From UMGS1766 sp963597355 (GTDB lineage: Bacteria > Bacillota > Clostridia > Oscillospirales > Oscillospiraceae): 13,495 bases of DNA. Below, piece after piece: positions 7,849 to 13,495 of this stretch. The position numbers and the translations under genes were made by a program. The stretch spans positions 1 through 13,495 of the forward strand of contig CAVBPR010000010.1 in the NCBI GenBank assembly GCA_963597355.1, written 5' to 3'. Positions within the stretch are counted from its first letter, which is position 1, and every line of letters begins with the position of its first letter. A model generated the notes under the pieces. That model ran no database searches, was not told the DNA's origin, and saw only the letters and a program-made list of their open reading frames with translations.

Positions 7849-8323
7849 CAGAACCCCCCGCCTTCTTTAGAAATTCGTCGTACAGATCACTGCCTCCGCT
7901 GACAGGAACTCCTGCCACTTTTGCGGTTGCTGCGACGATAATATCGGAAATCTCACCTTGTGCCTGGCGAAGGATCTCTGCCTTGCGTTTCTCTGCAGTT
8001 GCTTCTGCCTTGCGAACAATGCTGTCGGCGTTAGCGTGTGCATCTTCCACGATGCGGTTGCTTTCCGCCTGAGCCTGCTTGCGAGCCTCGGCAACAGCAG
8101 CTGCCTTTTCGGACTCAATGTTTGCACGGAAGGTTTTATGCTCCTCTACAAGAGATTCCGCCTCAATCTTTGCTTGGTTGGCTGCTGCGAGATCGGCATC
8201 GATCGCAGACTGACGCTCAGCCAAAATCTTGTGAACGGGTTTCCAGAGGAAGAAACGCACAGCAAGGCAGAGAACAAGGATATTGATAACCGTAAAGATT
8301 AAATTAATATCAAATCTAAGCAC
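7841..8323 (-). CDS. atpF: Fo ATP synthase b subunit
   Basis: The b subunit forms the peripheral stalk joining the membrane a subunit to delta on F1 (160 aa, usual length). There is a single N-terminal membrane helix (about residues 5-26, INLIFTVINILVLCLAVRFF), then the family sequence LWKPVHKILAERQSAIDADL (26-45). A long Ala/Glu/Lys-rich coiled coil follows to about residue 130. The start codon is GTG (CAC on the + strand at 8321-8323), with AGGT seven bases upstream. The end overlaps the delta-alpha start by 8 bases. It has to bind a delta that is fused to alpha in this organism. Confidence 0.95.
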   Translation of the reverse strand: MLRFDINLIFTVINILVLCLAVRFFLWKPVHKILAERQSAIDADLAAANQAKIEAESLVEEHKTFRANIESEKAAAVAEARKQAQAESNRIVEDAHANADSIVRKAEATAEKRKAEILRQAQGEISDIIVAATAKVAGVPVSGGSDLYDEFLKKAGGSDE

Positions 8324-8371
8324 CTTTGTTACCTGCTTTCTTTTAGGATATTCTCCTTATATCTAGAATAC

Positions 8372-8596
8372 TTAGAGAACAAACAGAATCATCAGACTAA
8401 TAACAAAACCATAGATTGCGGTAGCTTCTGCCAGAGCGCAGCCCAGAATCATGGTGCTGTTGATTTTGCTTGCTACTTCAGGTTGACGGGCGATTGCATC
8501 ACAAGCGTGAGCAGTAGCGATGCCGATGCCAATACCAGCACCTAAGCAGCAGATAACGGCGATGCCGGCGCCGATGGCCAGGATAGTACCAGTCAT
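8372..8596 (-). CDS. atpE: Fo ATP synthase c subunit (proteolipid ring)
   Basis: Ring subunit of the rotor (74 aa), two membrane hairpin helices. I place the start at ATG 8594-8596, not at the TTG 30 nt upstream, because AAGGAG lies nine bases before this ATG and the longer N-terminus is not c-like. Helix 1 has GAGIGIGIATA (19-29), the polar loop ARQPE (36-40), and helix 2 LGCALAEATAIYG (51-63) with the ion-carrying carboxylate E57. The Na+-type ring pattern P-x3-Q in helix 1 is replaced by A20 and I24, although T59 and Y62 of the helix 2 Na+ pattern remain. This points to H+ coupling, by inference. Confidence 0.95.
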   Translation of the reverse strand: MTGTILAIGAGIAVICCLGAGIGIGIATAHACDAIARQPEVASKINSTMILGCALAEATAIYGFVISLMILFVL

Positions 8597-8651
8597 AGTA
8601 ATAATCTCCTTTACATTATAACTCAACAGAATGGATTTAATGGTGGATGGG

Positions 8652-9362
8652 TTAATCCTCTGCCACCTCGATGGCTTCCTTAATGTACATACCAGTCAGG
8701 CAAACAAAAACATATGCCTGGAGGATACCATCAAAGAAGTCAAAGTAAAGACTTGCAATTGCGGGGATGAATGCCTTGGTGACATGATCCAGAATTTCCA
8801 TGATAACAAAAGCACCCAGCACATTGCCGAATAGTCGCATGCACAAAGACAGGGGACGGGTAAATACATCCAGAATATTGAACGGTGCCACGATGGGCAT
8901 CGGCTCAATAAAGGAATGCAACCAACCCTTGGCACCTTTTGCGCGGATACCGGCTGCTTCTACCAGAATGATGCTCATAATGGCTAAAGCACCAGTTACA
9001 ACCAGGGATTTTGTTGGTGGTTTGAATCCAAATACGCCCATGATGTTGGCAAAACCAAGGTACAGAAGTACAGTGACCAGATAGGGGACATACCCTTTTC
9101 CGTTTTCACCAACGATCCCGCCTACAATGTTTTCCAGCTTTGTTACGATGAATTCTGCCGCAGCTTGTCGTTTGGAAATGTGGTCAACTTTGAGTTTGCT
9201 GCCTAAGATGATACACAGCAGAATGATCACCGCCATGACAACCCATGAGACAACAGTTGACTCAGAAACGCCAATACCATTTCCAATCGGAATGGTGAAT
9301 ACAGTGTCATCCACCAATTCCTCCTTTAGAAACTCTGCAAGACTCATAAAATAAAGACTCAC
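8652..9362 (-). CDS. atpB: Fo ATP synthase a subunit
   Basis: Membrane stator subunit with the ion half-channels (236 aa). Conserved segments are TRPLSLCMRLFGNVLGAF (168-185), including the essential arginine R176 that faces the c-ring carboxylate, and YVFVCLTGMYIKEA near the C-terminus (217-230). Hydrophobic helices are visible around residues 36-54, 92-112, 117-137, 176-198 and 208-228. Start choice is uncertain: the GTG at 9360-9362 has GGTGG seven bases upstream, whereas an in-frame ATG at 9345-9347 (231 aa) would have only a weak GAG site. It lies 36 nt after the small membrane gene and 55 nt before atpE. Confidence 0.95.
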   Translation of the reverse strand: MSLYFMSLAEFLKEELVDDTVFTIPIGNGIGVSESTVVSWVVMAVIILLCIILGSKLKVDHISKRQAAAEFIVTKLENIVGGIVGENGKGYVPYLVTVLLYLGFANIMGVFGFKPPTKSLVVTGALAIMSIILVEAAGIRAKGAKGWLHSFIEPMPIVAPFNILDVFTRPLSLCMRLFGNVLGAFVIMEILDHVTKAFIPAIASLYFDFFDGILQAYVFVCLTGMYIKEAIEVAED

Positions 9363-9398
9363 TTCCTTTCCACCGCCGGAATTACCGGACTTAGGGAA

Positions 9399-9635
9399 TC
9401 AACGTTTTTTGCTGTGATATATCATCAACAGCATTGCAGCGGAAAAAGCCACAATGGTAATGATAACAGCGACAAGCACAGCGATGCCGATGGCACCGGT
9501 GAGCTTCCAAATCAGACCGGCTGTTAAAATGCCGATGCCGTTGCCGCCGCAAATGATCAGAACAACAAGCAATACATAGATCAATTTTTTGGGATCATTT
9601 TGCTGATCCGGTGAGGAACTTGATTTTTGATCCAT
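9399..9635 (-). CDS. Small two-TM protein at head of atp operon, AtpZ/AtpI-like
   Basis: A 78-aa protein with a polar N-terminus rich in Ser/Asp/Gln/Lys (1-17) and two hydrophobic segments (about 18-42 and 46-73), ending in HSKKR. Size, topology and first position in the operon are those of the AtpZ/AtpI accessory proteins that help c-ring assembly or Mg2+ supply. The sequence match is weak: only the Gly-rich turn GGNGIGILTAG resembles that group, so the name is an inference from context. The ATG start is secure: AGGAGG lies eight bases upstream. It is the first gene after the operon promoter. Confidence 0.75.
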   Translation of the reverse strand: MDQKSSSSPDQQNDPKKLIYVLLVVLIICGGNGIGILTAGLIWKLTGAIGIAVLVAVIITIVAFSAAMLLMIYHSKKR

Positions 9636-9727
9636 TTAAGATGCCTCCTGTTCCATTCTTCAACGAGTAGCAACTGATTTGAATTAGCAGATAAACTAAA
9701 AATTATTCGCTTCTGCTATCGAACCTT

Positions 9728-9755
9728 ATTTTAGCACGGTCCTGCAAAATTTCAA
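9728..9755 (-). promoter_or_regulatory. Promoter of the atp operon
   Basis: On the - strand, TTGAAA (-35, 9750-9755) is separated by 16 bp from TAAAAT (-10, 9728-9733), which is preceded by TGC (9734-9736), an extended -10. Both hexamers match consensus at 5 of 6 positions. Transcription would start near 9721, giving an untranslated leader of about 85 nt before the first gene. Confidence 0.75.
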
Positions 9756-9770
9756 ATGTTATTTTGCAGG
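9741..9770. promoter_or_regulatory. Perfect inverted repeat on the atp -35 region (operator candidate)
   Basis: CCTGCAAAAT (9741-9750) and ATTTTGCAGG (9761-9770) are perfect reverse complements around a 10-nt centre. The repeat covers the -35 hexamer and part of the promoter spacer. No T run follows on either strand, so it does not look like an intrinsic terminator. A dimeric repressor or activator site is the likeliest role. A hairpin in a transcript arriving from the upstream gene is an alternative. Confidence 0.6.
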
Positions 9771-9988
9771 AAAATGGTATCAAAAAAGAGAAAAAGAAAC
9801 CATTAAAACATGTAAGTTTGTTAAAAATAACATTCTACAATTGCAAAAAAGACTTTTAATAAAGTGCAAAAATGTAGAAAAGCAATTCCTAATCATTAGT
9901 ACATGAAAAAAAGGCTATACCTATTTAATTATACTATATTGAAAGGAAATGCAGGTTTCTTATTCAACATATTGCAAATTTGATACAA
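9771..9988. other. A+T-rich spacer between atp promoter and DUF2798 gene
   Basis: This is the rest of a 353-nt gene-free gap (9636-9988). It is very A-rich on the + strand, with several short A tracts. A TATAAT-like string on the - strand near 9929-9934 has no matching -35. No convincing gene, RNA or terminator was found. Confidence 0.5.
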
Positions 9989-10468
9989 TTATTGAACGCA
10001 GCCAATAGGGAAGGCAGCGCGAAATAGGCGACGAACCAGAGGTCCGGCAACCAAAAGCTGGAACGGAAGTGCCATGATAAAATTGCGCGGAATGTTAATC
10101 AGCCAATTCAGTACAAGGTGGTTCCATTCTCCGGAATGGACGCATCCTTCTCCGGCACCGTAAAGACTCATAAAGAACACCATTCCAACAACCATGCAGC
10201 TGGAGATAGCGATAATTTTTTTCATGTCACTACTCTCTGGCTTGATAAGAAAACGAAATGCAAACCATTTTGCTGCCTTCGAAACAACAAACCAGTCGAG
10301 TAGCATAGCGCAAATATAAGCAAGAGGGAAGCCGACCCATCCATTGACGAATACAGCGCCGTGAACCCCGCCCATTTGAATTGCTACATTGTAGAAACTC
10401 ATCCAAAGAACCATTGTGAAACACATTAGCACAGTGTAAATTAAACTTTCTCTTTTGTTGTGTGGCAT
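9989..10468 (-). CDS. DUF2798-type four-TM membrane protein
   Basis: A 159-aa integral membrane protein with four hydrophobic segments (about 8-30, 39-62, 84-104 and 129-148) arranged as two similar two-helix halves. Each half begins with a Lys/Arg-containing stretch, then a helix with a Met-Val/Met-Phe-rich core, and the second helix of each is preceded by a short segment with Asn/Trp. This matches the duplicated layout of DUF2798 proteins as I remember them. Function is unknown. The start is well supported by GGAGGT eight bases upstream. It stands alone, with an untranslated region of about 240 nt on its 5' side that contains a long hairpin. Confidence 0.7.
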   Translation of the reverse strand: MPHNKRESLIYTVLMCFTMVLWMSFYNVAIQMGGVHGAVFVNGWVGFPLAYICAMLLDWFVVSKAAKWFAFRFLIKPESSDMKKIIAISSCMVVGMVFFMSLYGAGEGCVHSGEWNHLVLNWLINIPRNFIMALPFQLLVAGPLVRRLFRAAFPIGCVQ

Positions 10469-10506
10469 GAATATAGACCTCCATTATTTGGAGATTACAG
10501 AAAGAA

Positions 10507-10551
10507 CAGCAGTGAAAGTCATACGAACACTCGTTGCGACTTCCACTGCTG
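10507..10551 (-). promoter_or_regulatory. Long hairpin in the leader of the DUF2798 gene
   Basis: CAGCAGTGAAAGTC (10507-10520) opposes GACTTCCACTGCTG (10538-10551), giving 14 paired positions with one mismatch that becomes a G-U wobble in the - strand RNA. Inside the 17-nt loop, ACGA (10523-10526) pairs with TCGT (10531-10534). Reading towards the gene, the stem is followed by TTCTTTCTG, a weak U-rich tail. It could be an attenuator or a terminator of an upstream transcript. It ends about 40 nt before the start codon. No known riboswitch class was recognised. Confidence 0.6.
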
Positions 10552-10715
10552 ATGTACATCTCACTGCGTCTCCTGGTTTTGTTACAGTCTCATGGTAGCA
10601 CAAAAGATTTTTTTATATAAGCAAAAAGTTTCGTAATAATGAAAGATTGGATGGATATCTAAAAAACAATGAATAATTCGTTTGCGTTCTGCGACAGAGT
10701 GTACAAACTTGAAGA

Positions 10716-10976
10716 TCAGTGTTCTGCGACAGGTTCACAATTGGGAGCAGGATTGCTTGTGTTCGAGTGAATACGAAATTGATGATGATACCATCCACAA
10801 CCAAACAACACTGCAATAGCAATTGCCCAACTTACGATCAGTCCGATCACAACGGTTGGATCATCCAACGACATCATTTCCCACCGCCAGATCATTAAAG
10901 CGGGAACGATGGCAAGAGCCAATGCGCACAGGACGAAAAAAATTAATGTCAGATAAAAATACTTTTCTTTTTTCAT
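10716..10976 (-). CDS. Small two-TM membrane protein of unknown function
   Basis: An 86-aa protein that begins MKKEKYFYL, with two hydrophobic helices (about 6-30 and 42-66) separated by a short acidic loop (SLDDP), and a polar tail from residue 67 (RIHSNTSNPAP). I do not recognise a family. It starts 11 nt after the stop of the YczE-type gene. AAGGTGA upstream overlaps the end of that gene, so the two are almost certainly one transcript. It may be an accessory subunit of its partner, by inference from the operon only. No terminator is clear after its stop at 10716. Confidence 0.75.
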   Translation of the reverse strand: MKKEKYFYLTLIFFVLCALALAIVPALMIWRWEMMSLDDPTVVIGLIVSWAIAIAVLFGCGWYHHQFRIHSNTSNPAPNCEPVAEH

Positions 10977-10987
10977 AATGATTCACC

Positions 10988-11692
10988 TTATCCTTCTGAT
11001 GGTTCTTCCGAGAGGGGAATATTGTCTTCGTGGGGAACAAAAAATACCTGTTGTACCGTTTTACCAAACGCGCGGTGAAAGCACTTCGAAATAAAGCCGA
11101 CAAGAAGAGCGGCAATAATTGTGCCTTCCCGTACGCCTTGAACGCTGTGAAGCAGGATTAGGGAGATTAGAACAGCAATGATGCACATGGATACATCCAC
11201 GCAAATCTTAACAGTTCCAAATTCACGACGGCTAATACGGCTGATTGCGTTTGCAGTTGCCTCACCAGGCAGCATTACCACATTTGCAGCGACCTCCATA
11301 AACACACCGAATCCTAAAATAATGCATCCAATGAGCAGAGAAATCATTTTTGCCGGATAGCTCTGAGGATTCAATTGCGCGAGGACAACGTCCATCGAGA
11401 AATCGATGAATGAGCCAAACAGGATGGACACCGGGATCTGGAGCAACTGAACAAGCTGAAACTGTCTGCGCAGCAATAAAAGCTGACAGGCAATAAGAAC
11501 AAGGCTCCAGAAAATGGTAAACTGACCGATTGTCGGTTGAAACCCGATACTAAGCACGTATGGAATGCTCGTGATTGGCGACGTTCCAAGATTTGCTTTC
11601 GTAATGCAGGCAACTCCGAGAGAGTTGACGAACAGACCGAGGACAAAGAAAATATACCGCCGAATCAGTTCGCCTTTTGACATTTTTGACAT
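10988..11692 (-). CDS. YczE/DUF6198-type integral membrane protein
   Basis: A 234-aa polytopic protein of the YczE/YyaS/YitT-like group, probably a transporter-like membrane protein with unknown substrate. Typical segments are RRYIFFVLGLFVNSLGVACITKA (11-33), LGTSPITSIPYVLS (35-48), GEATANAIS (143-151) and REGTIIAALLVG (188-199). About five to six membrane helices are visible, followed by a polar acidic C-terminus (HEDNIPLSEEPSEG). The start ATG at 11690-11692 has AAAGGAGGA ten bases upstream. A second in-frame ATG is three codons in. The gene is divergent from the LysR-type regulator and shares its control region, so it is the likely target. Confidence 0.82.
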   Translation of the reverse strand: MSKMSKGELIRRYIFFVLGLFVNSLGVACITKANLGTSPITSIPYVLSIGFQPTIGQFTIFWSLVLIACQLLLLRRQFQLVQLLQIPVSILFGSFIDFSMDVVLAQLNPQSYPAKMISLLIGCIILGFGVFMEVAANVVMLPGEATANAISRISRREFGTVKICVDVSMCIIAVLISLILLHSVQGVREGTIIAALLVGFISKCFHRAFGKTVQQVFFVPHEDNIPLSEEPSEG

Positions 11693-11718
11693 AGGAATAA
11701 CTTCCTCCTTTCAACGAT

Positions 11719-11780
11719 TGCTTATTATAAAGCCGGATATATCCCGTTGCAAACGCAGAAATACGGCAGTATAATAAGCA
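11719..11780. promoter_or_regulatory. Mirror-image divergent promoter sharing one -35 box
   Basis: TGCTTATTATA (11719-11729) and TATAATAAGCA (11770-11780) are perfect reverse complements centred at 11749.5. They contain the -10 boxes of both promoters: TATAAT at 11770-11775 on the + strand (LysR gene) and TATAAT on the - strand at 11724-11729 (membrane gene). The palindrome TTGCAA (11747-11752) lies exactly at the centre and is the -35 of both, with 17-bp spacers on each side. A further TGCTTATA (11783-11790) repeats the arm. ATAC-GGCA-GTAT (11761-11772) is a LysR-box-like dyad. Each start is about 10 nt past its -10. Confidence 0.75.
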
Positions 11781-11807
11781 AATGCTTATAGTATGGAGGA
11801 CGATACC

Positions 11808-12686
11808 ATGACAATACAACAGCTGAAATATTTTTTAGATGCGGCGAAAAGCCTTAATTTCAGCCGCACTGCAGAAGCTTTTTACATTTCACAATCGGCA
11901 GTTACACAGCAGATTCATCACCTGGAAGAAGAACTGGATGCAAAATTATTTGCTCGAAAAAACGGCAAAATGGTGCTGACAGATGCAGGGAAAGTCTTTG
12001 TTTCAGAGGCACGCAGTATTATATATCGGACAGAAGATGCGATTAAACGAGTGCGAGATGCGCGTGATGGAAAAGTGGGATCGCTAGATATTGGTTACTT
12101 AAAGTGCATTGAAATGAGTCGTTTTCCCAGCACAATTCAAAGCTTTCATGAAAAATATCCCGGAGTGCAGCTTCACCTGGAACGAGAGAATGCAATGAAA
12201 TTAAGAGATCGTTTTGTTTCTGGAAAGTATGATATAATTTTTCAGGTGGAGCATCCCTTGTTAACCTATCCGGGAGCGGTTTATCAACAACTAGGAACTT
12301 ATTCTATTCGAGTTGTTGTACCTCCAGATCACCCACTGGCAACATTAGATCAGGTTCGTCAAAAAGATTTAAAAGATGTGCCGCTGATTATTCATGATTT
12401 TCAACGCAGCATTCCTGGAGCAGCGCAGTTGCCGCGCCGGTACCTAAACGCGGAATTGATGGATAACATTATCAGCACCGAGGATGATGTTGAAACAATT
12501 TTGCTGATGGTGGCAGCTGGCAATGGGGTTGCTGTGTTGCCCGAATTTGACACTTGGAAGCCGCAAATTAATCTCAATCTTGTATATTTGCCGCTGGACA
12601 CCGGAGATTATCGAGCGTCCCTGCGACTATACTATGCGAAAGATAACCCGAATCCTTTGATACCGCTTTTTTTAGAAGAACTGTGA
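11808..12686 (+). CDS. LysR-type transcriptional regulator
   Basis: A 292-aa LysR family regulator, probably a DNA-binding tetramer with a small effector. The start is placed at ATG 11808, eight bases after GGAGG; the ATG at 11793 is in frame but would overlap its own ribosome-binding site. The winged helix-turn-helix is at residues 1-61 (FSRTAEAFYISQSAVTQQIHHL...ELDAKLFAR...LTDAG), then a linker helix (62-86). Residues 87-292 form the effector domain (GSLDIGYLKC, FPSTIQSFHEKYPGVQLHL, ...AAGNGVAVLPEF). It is divergent from the YczE-type gene at 11692, so autoregulation and control of that gene is the usual expectation. The effector cannot be told. Confidence 0.92.
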   Translation: MTIQQLKYFLDAAKSLNFSRTAEAFYISQSAVTQQIHHLEEELDAKLFARKNGKMVLTDAGKVFVSEARSIIYRTEDAIKRVRDARDGKVGSLDIGYLKCIEMSRFPSTIQSFHEKYPGVQLHLERENAMKLRDRFVSGKYDIIFQVEHPLLTYPGAVYQQLGTYSIRVVVPPDHPLATLDQVRQKDLKDVPLIIHDFQRSIPGAAQLPRRYLNAELMDNIISTEDDVETILLMVAAGNGVAVLPEFDTWKPQINLNLVYLPLDTGDYRASLRLYYAKDNPNPLIPLFLEEL

Positions 12687-12703
12687 ATATACACAAACTA
12701 GCG

Positions 12704-12732
12704 TTGCAATCACAGACAAAAAACACTATAAT
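12704..12732 (+). promoter_or_regulatory. Promoter of the Lrp-type regulator and aminotransferase
   Basis: TTGCAA (12704-12709), a 17-bp spacer and TATAAT (12727-12732) precede the Lrp-type gene. This is the same -35/-10 pair and spacing as at 11747-11775. TGCCC (12745-12749) and GGGCA (12759-12763) form a short dyad just downstream of the expected start site, a possible autoregulatory site. Confidence 0.8.
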
Positions 12733-12786
12733 GAACGCATACTCTGCCCGGCAAATCTGGGCAACCCTTAAAAGGAGGAAATATGC

Positions 12787-13266
12787 ATGGAACAATTGCT
12801 TCGTCTAATAGAAGCCGATTGCACGTTAACTCATAAACAGTTGGCGGCAATGGTCGGCACATCTGAGGAAAAGGTGGACGCAGAGGTCAAGCGTTTGGAA
12901 GAAGACGGCACGATTGTCGGTTATAAAGCGGTCGTTGACTGGGATAAAACGGAGCGTGAAGCGGTTACTGCTCTGATTGAAGTTAAGGTAGAGCCCCAAT
13001 TGGGAGATGGCTTTGATCGCGTTGCAGAGCGTATTTATCAATATGAGGAAGTTGAATCCTGCTATTTGATGAGCGGTGACTTTGATATGACGGTTATTAT
13101 TTCCGGCCGCACACTTCGTGAAGTTGCCAATTTTGTTACCCAGAAGCTGTCTACGATCGATGCAGTGCAATCAACAGCTACCCACTTTATTTTGAAGAAA
13201 TACAAAGAAAATCATCTGATCTTCAATAAAGAGCAGGATAAGGAAGAGGGGTTCTATTTCGTATGA
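12787..13266 (+). CDS. Lrp/AsnC-type transcriptional regulator
   Basis: A 159-aa protein of the leucine-responsive Lrp/AsnC family, which controls amino acid metabolism and usually binds amino acids. The N-terminal helix-turn-helix is about residues 2-46 (LTHKQLAAMVGTSEEKVDAEVKRLEEDG). The ligand-binding RAM domain spans about 60-140, with the beta-strand/helix pattern ALIEVKVEPQ...CYLMSGDFDMTVII. The C-terminus is a charged tail (NKEQDKEEGFYFV). GGAGG lies eight bases before ATG 12787. An out-of-frame ATG four bases upstream is ignored. Its stop overlaps the aminotransferase start by four bases (ATGA), so both are translated together and the regulator probably senses the same amino acid. Confidence 0.93.
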   Translation: MEQLLRLIEADCTLTHKQLAAMVGTSEEKVDAEVKRLEEDGTIVGYKAVVDWDKTEREAVTALIEVKVEPQLGDGFDRVAERIYQYEEVESCYLMSGDFDMTVIISGRTLREVANFVTQKLSTIDAVQSTATHFILKKYKENHLIFNKEQDKEEGFYFV

Positions 13267-13495
13267 TTGACTATTCCACTGTTCTGAATCAACGCATTCA
13301 GGCGGTGCCGCCCTCTGCAATACGTAAATTCTTTGATATTCTAGAAGAAATGCCGGATGCTATTTCTCTTGGTATAGGAGAACCGGATTTTGTCACACCC
13401 TGGCATATCCGCAATGCAGGTATCCGCTCTTTGGAGAAGGGACGCACCAAGTACACGCCGAATAAAGGCCTTTCTGAATTACGGCGTCAGATATC
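13263..13495 (+). CDS. Class I PLP-dependent aminotransferase (partial, runs off right edge)
   Basis: The first 77 residues of a fold-type I aminotransferase. The N-terminal family signature is present: AISLGIGEPDFVTP (about 33-46), then an amphipathic helix, and KYTPNKGLSELRRQI (63-77), where YTP(N)xG is the usual substrate/PLP-site loop. The catalytic lysine lies beyond the window. The start ATG at 13263 overlaps the Lrp-type stop (ATGA). The substrate cannot be told from this part; aromatic, aspartate or alanine aminotransferases are equally possible. Regulator plus aminotransferase pairs of this type are common in Firmicutes. Confidence 0.93.
   Translation, partial: MIDYSTVLNQRIQAVPPSAIRKFFDILEEMPDAISLGIGEPDFVTPWHIRNAGIRSLEKGRTKYTPNKGLSELRRQI

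Noticed and set aside
8597..8626. An upstream TTG start adding 10 residues to atpE
   Set aside because: The AAGGAG site and length of c subunits favour the ATG at 8594-8596.
9949..10008. A 19-codon + strand frame (ATG after GAAAGGAA)
   Set aside because: The purine tract touches the ATG, no -35 precedes it and it runs into the opposite strand's gene end. It is probably chance.
10230..10559. A 109-codon - strand frame overlapping the start of the DUF2798 gene, with an AGGAG upstream
   Set aside because: Most of it overlaps the DUF2798 gene in another frame and its peptide is Cys/Ser-rich and irregular. I keep it only as a possible leader peptide in the findings.
11793..11807. An earlier ATG start for the LysR gene
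   Set aside because: It would use part of the GGAGGA site as coding sequence, and the LysR fold begins right after ATG 11808.

Overview
The window looks like chromosomal DNA from an anaerobic, moderate-GC Gram-positive bacterium of the class Clostridia. A gut Oscillospiraceae/Butyricicoccaceae-type genome is my best guess. The reasons are strong GGAGG ribosome-binding sites, the F-type ATP synthase sequences, several small membrane protein families common in these bacteria, and a type I-E-like CRISPR repeat. The genus cannot be fixed from the sequence alone.

Layout. Positions 1-2936 are the distal part of a long CRISPR array on the + strand: 48 complete 28-nt repeats plus 8 nt of another at the left edge, with a strict 61-bp period. 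It has 48 spacers but only 38 different ones, because one spacer is present 11 times in tandem (1717-2359). Two spacer pairs differ only at synonymous codon positions, and one spacer is an almost perfect hairpin. No cas genes are in view; by analogy with E. coli repeat orientation the leader lies off the left edge. A convergent hairpin zone (about 3013-3108) separates the array from a complete F1Fo ATP synthase operon on the - strand. In transcription order this is a two-TM AtpZ/AtpI-like protein, atpB, atpE, atpF, a fused atpH-atpA gene, atpG, atpD and atpC (9635 down to 3115). The delta-alpha fusion is the most unusual gene here, because F1 normally has one delta and three alpha subunits. 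A good extended -10 promoter at 9728-9755 drives the operon, and a perfect 10-bp inverted repeat sits on its -35 element.

The right part holds accessory and regulatory genes. On the - strand are a four-TM DUF2798-type protein with a long hairpin in its leader, a small two-TM protein, and a YczE/DUF6198-type membrane protein. The last is divergent from a LysR-type regulator. The two promoters are mirror images that share a single palindromic -35 box (TTGCAA, 11747-11752), each with a 17-bp spacer to TATAAT. Downstream an Lrp/AsnC-type regulator overlaps, by ATGA, a class I aminotransferase that runs off the right edge.

How they fit together: the atp genes form one energy-coupling machine. The LysR gene probably controls the divergent membrane protein and itself. 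The Lrp-type gene probably controls its own operon with the aminotransferase. The CRISPR array is an independent phage-defence record that happens to end next to the atp operon.
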